A stretch of 64,000 nucleotides of DNA from Cynocephalus volans. Lineage: Eukaryota > Chordata > Mammalia > Dermoptera > Cynocephalidae. Below the pieces are notes generated by a model. The model worked only from the letters and a program-made list of their open reading frames with translations. It was not told where the DNA came from and did not search any database. The stretch spans positions 85,409,918-85,473,917 of the forward strand of contig NC_084469.1 of the NCBI RefSeq assembly GCF_027409185.1. The letters are read 5' to 3'. Numbering within the stretch: position 1 is the stretch's first letter; every line of letters begins with the position of its first letter. Below are positions 61,201-64,000 of this stretch, piece after piece. The translations under genes and the position numbers were made by a program.

Positions 61201-63608
61201 GCCCTGGTTTTTGCCATCTCAGTTAATGGTACTGCTTATATAGCCCAGGTTGTTCAGGCCACAAACCTAGGAAGTTTCCATGTTTTTTCTTTTCTAATCC
61301 ACCACCTCCAATCCATTAGATGTCCTAGTACCCAAATGTAAACAACTGTCATATCCCCTGAATTGCTTCAGAAACCACCTAACTCTTTCCCGGCCAACAC
61401 ACTGTTCATCCTCCCGACCAAGCAGCCAGAGTGAAGGTTTTATAGCAGAAATCAGATCATGTCCCTTCCCTGCTTTAAACCTTCTCATGGCTTGCCATCA
61501 TATTAGAGTAAAATTCCGCATCTTTACTGTGGTCTAAAAGGTCTGTCCTGCTCTCTTGAGCACCTGCTTTCTGCTTCTCACACACTGGGCTTGGCCCTGC
61601 CTCGGGGCCTTTGTATTTGCTCCTTCCCTCTGCCCGAGGGCTCTCCTGTGTTTTCACAGACTGACTTCTCATTATTTAGGTCCCTACTCGGCGGTATCTT
61701 CCCCTGAGGGTCTACTCCCCTCCACCTTCATTAGCCTGTCCTTATTTTCTTTATAGCACTTATCACTATTGGAAAATATAATTGTCTGTGATATGCCACA
61801 CATTAACCCCCCCACACCCTCATTAGAACATCAACTCCTTGAGAGCAGGATCAGGACTTCTTCATCAGTGCTGTGCCCCCCCCCCCCCCCCCCCACACCT
61901 ACCTAGGATGGTGCCAGGCGCACAGCAGATGCTCAGTGAACGCTTGTTTGGCTGTCCTGGGTGGGGTCAGGCCAGGTGAAGGGCCTGCTGCCTGTAAGTG
62001 TGGTTCCCACACATCACTGACTGCTGGGCAGCTCTGCAGCAGGACTCCCATTCCAGCCAGAGTTCGGGAGGTCCTGGGAGTATGTGATGGATGAGTGTTC
62101 GTTCAGATCCTGCAAGTGAGCCTTGGCTCTGTTAGAACAACCAGACCATGGGCCTTGGTAGTGCTGAGCATGGGTGTGACTTCTTGGTACCAGAATTCGT
62201 CCCAAGACCCCTATGGCCACAGGCCCTCCAAAGGACACCTAGTAAGAGCAGCCCAAAGACTGTGAAGCCCCTGGGCAAGGGATTGGGAAGCCTGGGTTCT
62301 CCTCCAGCTTGGTCACTGCCCAGCTATGGACCAAGGTGTGGACTCCACCCTCTCTTCCTCTGCTAGCTCAGAGGGTGGGACCAGCACCCCCCAACCCCTG
62401 AGACCTGGCTGTCTGTGGCTTCCCCAACAGTACAGAGGCCTGAGCCTAGAACTGCCATTTTCCTTTGCAGTCACAAAATCCAAATGCCCCTCTTACGTGG
62501 GTGTTACGGGAATCCTTCTACAGGAAACAAAGCACGTTTTCAAAATTATCACCAAAGAAGATCGCCTCAAAGGTATGTAACCATATATCTGAGGACGTTT
62601 TGGGCTCTGGCGTCTGGAGTCACACAGATTGCAGATACTTACTGACCCAGCATTCCAAGCCTGCGTAGACCATCCCTGCCCCTCTGGTTCTCCCCAGGGG
62701 CATTTGTGAGCACAGTCATCAGCCCCATCCTGAAATGACCAAACGGGTAGGAGGAGCTGCTTGCCTGTGCCTCAAGAGACCTGGGTCTGTTTGAGCCCCA
62801 GGATTGCAGCCCTCCAGCTGCCCAAAGACTGCCACCTCCCAAAGGAGTGTAGCTAAACAGATAGCATGGAAGAAACCAAAGTAGCACCTGTCCCTGGAGT
62901 TCTGAGAGCTGCGCCCATAGTGGCAACACTTTGGGCTCCATTGGTGGCCAGCATTGCTCCAGCAGACACTTTGGGTCTTCTGAGATTTCTATACCCGTCT
63001 TGCCCACAAATCCAGAGATTTCAAGCCACAGTTGGAGGCTTTTTTTTCCTTCAATTTTTGAGCTTGTTTCTTCTTGCTGCTTCCTTCCATTTTCCTATGT
63101 ATTCTTCTGCTCACATTGTAAACCTCAGAAAGTGGTATAAAAGTTTCTTCACTGAACACAAGGCCAGGAACCCATCTGAAAGTTATGTGGATAAACCTGT
63201 TTCTGGCAGATGTTGTGGGAATTTCTAGTTCTGGGAATTTTGTTGATAGCCTTTGACCCTAAAAATTAGGTGTGGACCTCTATTTAGAATGTGAATAAAT
63301 TGGCCTTCTGGAAGAATAACTGTGTAATCCTGGTGCTGCTACCTTTGTGGGTTTCCTCATTCCCTGTTAGCTTATTTTTTAATACAAATGTTTTATGAAT
63401 AATATTCTATATTAGGGTGAACTTACTGCCAGAGTTTTTTCTTCATCTGTTTTCCCCTGCTTTTTTTTCAGTTATCCCCAAACAAAACTGTGTGTTTGCT
63501 GTGGAAATCGATGACTTTATTTCCTACATTTATGGGAGCAAATTCCAGCTTCGGTCAAGTGAGCGGTCTGCAAAAAAGTTCAAAGCAAAGGGAACGATTG
63601 ATCTGTGA
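55226..63608 (+). CDS. POP4: POP4 (RPP29), RNase P/MRP protein subunit, 7 exons, complete coding region
   Basis: Joining seven exons (55226-55232, 56900-56952, 58700-58923, 60380-60457, 60637-60698, 62471-62572, 63472-63608) gives 663 nt, that is 220 codons plus stop, the same length as human POP4. All introns are GT-AG and the frame is intact. The protein is a subunit of nuclear RNase P (5' processing of pre-tRNA) and of RNase MRP (pre-rRNA processing). Residues 1-20 form a short N-terminus. Residues 63-74 (RRKRKEKRKKSK) are a basic nuclear/nucleolar-targeting stretch. Residues about 125-215 form the Sm-like beta-barrel of the Rpp29/Rof family that contacts the RNA and partner subunits, including YGSKFQLRSSERSAKKFKAK near the end. 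The chosen ATG has A at -3, and an in-frame TGA lies upstream at 55175. It differs from human only by scattered substitutions. No sign of decay was seen. Confidence 0.96.
56538..56686 (-). mobile_element. MER5A-like hAT-Charlie relic in POP4 intron 1
   Basis: 'cagcatcagggaacttgtta', 'atctacattttaataagatt' and 'gtttgagaagcactctt' are the typical MER5A features. The element is quasi-palindromic, so the strand is uncertain. Confidence 0.6.
56900..56952 (+). CDS. POP4: POP4 coding exon 2
   Basis: The acceptor is 'aaatcccccag' and the donor 'gtacag'. It encodes residues 3-20, including SVIYHALSQKEA as in human, and ends in phase 0. Confidence 0.93.
57404..57472 (-). repeat. Truncated monomeric tRNA-Ile-derived SINE in POP4 intron 2
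   Basis: 'ggcggctggccagtacagag' and 'ccctgaccttggtgttataa' are the reversed 3' half of the monomer. The flanks GTGTTAC (57388-57394 and 57473-57479), followed by near-identical bases, mark the probable target-site duplication. Confidence 0.75.
58700..58923 (+). CDS. POP4: POP4 coding exon 3
   Basis: The acceptor is 'gtccctgtgcag' and the donor 'gtaagc'. It encodes residues 21-94 and two bases of codon 95. It covers the helical N-terminal part (AQRAEALVRAFLKRSTPRMS) and the basic stretch 63-74. The first two residues, His-Gln, stand where human has Pro-Ser, a non-conserved junction. Confidence 0.95.
59059..59072 (+). promoter_or_regulatory. CTCF-like site in POP4 intron 3
   Basis: CCACAAGGGGGCAG differs from the CTCF core CCASYAGRKGGCR at one position (A for C/T). 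Occupancy is unknown. Confidence 0.4.
59885..60160 (-). repeat. Old interspersed repeat, family unresolved, POP4 intron 3
   Basis: 'aacagtggcttaaacgagac', 'gaagtgtatttctctcgtga', 'gctccagctgtcacggctgc' and 'ccagcaggaaggatgaaggg' are in the order of a common old mammalian repeat I cannot name. The strand is a guess. Confidence 0.45.
60175..60280 (-). repeat. MIR fragment, reverse, POP4 intron 3
   Basis: 'cagtgaggaaactgaattca' followed by 'acagtgaaactaggattttc' corresponds to the reversed MIR core. Confidence 0.55.
60380..60457 (+). CDS. POP4: POP4 coding exon 4
   Basis: The acceptor is 'ctttaccacag' and the donor 'gtaagt'. It encodes YSLFLPLHDLWKQYIRDLC and onward to D120, beginning and ending in split codons that match the neighbours. 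Confidence 0.95.
60637..60698 (+). CDS. POP4: POP4 coding exon 5
   Basis: The acceptor is 'taccttgtag' and the donor 'gtaatt'. It encodes QPQMIQAKLLKADLHGAIIS, the first strand of the Sm-like barrel. Confidence 0.95.
61060..61960 (-). repeat. Long L2 LINE fragment, reverse, POP4 intron 5
   Basis: Reversed L2 text runs for about 0.9 kb: 'tggatgtccaataggcatct', 'agaactcttggtctctcctc', 'cagccagagtgaaggtttta', 'tcatgtcccttccctgcttt', 'cacttatcactattggaaaa', 'caactccttgagagcaggat' and 'agatgctcagtgaacgcttg'. It includes part of the old ORF2, with frames destroyed. It is interrupted by the C run at 61876. Confidence 0.8.
61876..61894 (+). repeat. Uninterrupted run of 19 C
   Basis: This is a mononucleotide C tract inside the L2. 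Such G/C homopolymers are rare in mammalian introns, prone to slippage and to sequencing error, so the exact count may be wrong. Confidence 0.9.
62471..62572 (+). CDS. POP4: POP4 coding exon 6
   Basis: The acceptor is 'ttttcctttgcag' and the donor 'gtatgt'. It encodes residues 142-175, including the conserved CPSYVGVTGILLQET core of the barrel. Confidence 0.95.
63472..63608 (+). CDS. POP4: POP4 coding exon 7 and stop
   Basis: The acceptor is 'gcttttttttcag'. It encodes residues 176-220 (IPKQNCVFAVEIDDFISY onward), ending in GTIDL and TGA at 63606-63608, identical to the human C-terminus. Confidence 0.96.
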
Positions 63609-64000
63609 ATTCTTTGCTACTTAAGGTGATTGTTTATGACAGCTGAAAATTGGAAACACCCTAAATACTACCGTTCAGTGAAGAGATAGGACAATTCCAG
63701 TTATAGACTACCTCCAGCCAGTGAAAATCAGAGTTAAGAACATTTAATAACATGAGATGCACAGTGTCCTGAGTGGAGAAGTCAGGGAACAGAGGAATTT
63801 AGATTTCCAGGGGATCTTAATTATGTTTTACTTCCATGGAGAGAAAAGACTGGCAGAAAACATACCAGGATTAACACTGGTTGACTTAAATAGCAGAATC
63901 ATTACATTATTTCTTTTATATACTTTTCTGTGTTTTCTGAATGTTCTATGATGAATCAGTTGTTTATGTAATAATAAAATACATGTTTGGGCATAAACAG
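63609..64000 (+). other. POP4: POP4 3' UTR
   Basis: This non-coding, AT-rich sequence follows the POP4 stop codon, with the AATAAA signal at 63973-63978. Cleavage would be expected 10-30 nt later, at the very end of the window. Confidence 0.85.
63973..63978 (+). terminator. POP4: POP4 poly(A) signal
   Basis: A canonical AATAAA lies about 365 nt after the stop codon. It is the only AATAAA I see in this 3' UTR. Confidence 0.8.

Overview
The window looks like mammalian nuclear DNA. It has widely spaced exons with GT/AG introns, a CpG-island promoter, and a dense background of MIR, L2, L1, MaLR/MLT1 LTR and MER5-like repeats. No Alu or other 7SL-type SINE was seen. The young SINEs are instead tRNA-Ile(AAU)-derived monomers and dimers with clean target-site duplications. 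That SINE type is the signature of colugos (Dermoptera: Galeopterus/Cynocephalus), so a colugo is my best guess for the species. This is an inference from repeat content, not proof.

Layout. (1) 1-15695 is most likely the last intron of VSTM2B on the + strand. It contains only repeats and unique non-coding sequence. (2) 15696-15784 is the short terminal coding exon of VSTM2B, followed by an AT-rich 3' UTR to about 16,410. (3) From about 16.4 to 54.9 kb is roughly 38 kb of intergenic DNA. It holds an L1 fragment, several simple repeats, MLT1/MaLR LTRs, an L1/HAL1-like element at 32.4-36.0 kb interrupted by an unidentified retrocopy, a MaLR LTR with internal region at 36.35-38.35 kb, an L1-derived element without ORFs at 49.2-50.7 kb, five of the six SINEs counted over the whole window lie outside genes or in the VSTM2B intron, and an ERV LTR at 54.1 kb. 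(4) About 54.9-55.3 kb is the CpG-rich POP4 promoter, with CRE, NRF1-like, YY1-like and ETS-like sites. (5) 55226-63608 is the complete seven-exon coding region of POP4 (RPP29), 220 codons, with a poly(A) signal at 63973 just before the window ends.

The order VSTM2B then POP4, both on the + strand and about 39 kb apart, agrees with human chromosome 19q12. The two genes are neighbours with no evident functional link. VSTM2B encodes an Ig V-set membrane protein. POP4 encodes a protein subunit of nuclear RNase P and RNase MRP. I found no undescribed biological system. The items most worth a second look are a possible unannotated minus-strand exon at 23900-24017, the 864-bp retrocopy inside the L1 at 34.7 kb, and the ORF-less L1-derived element with intact ends at 49.2 kb.
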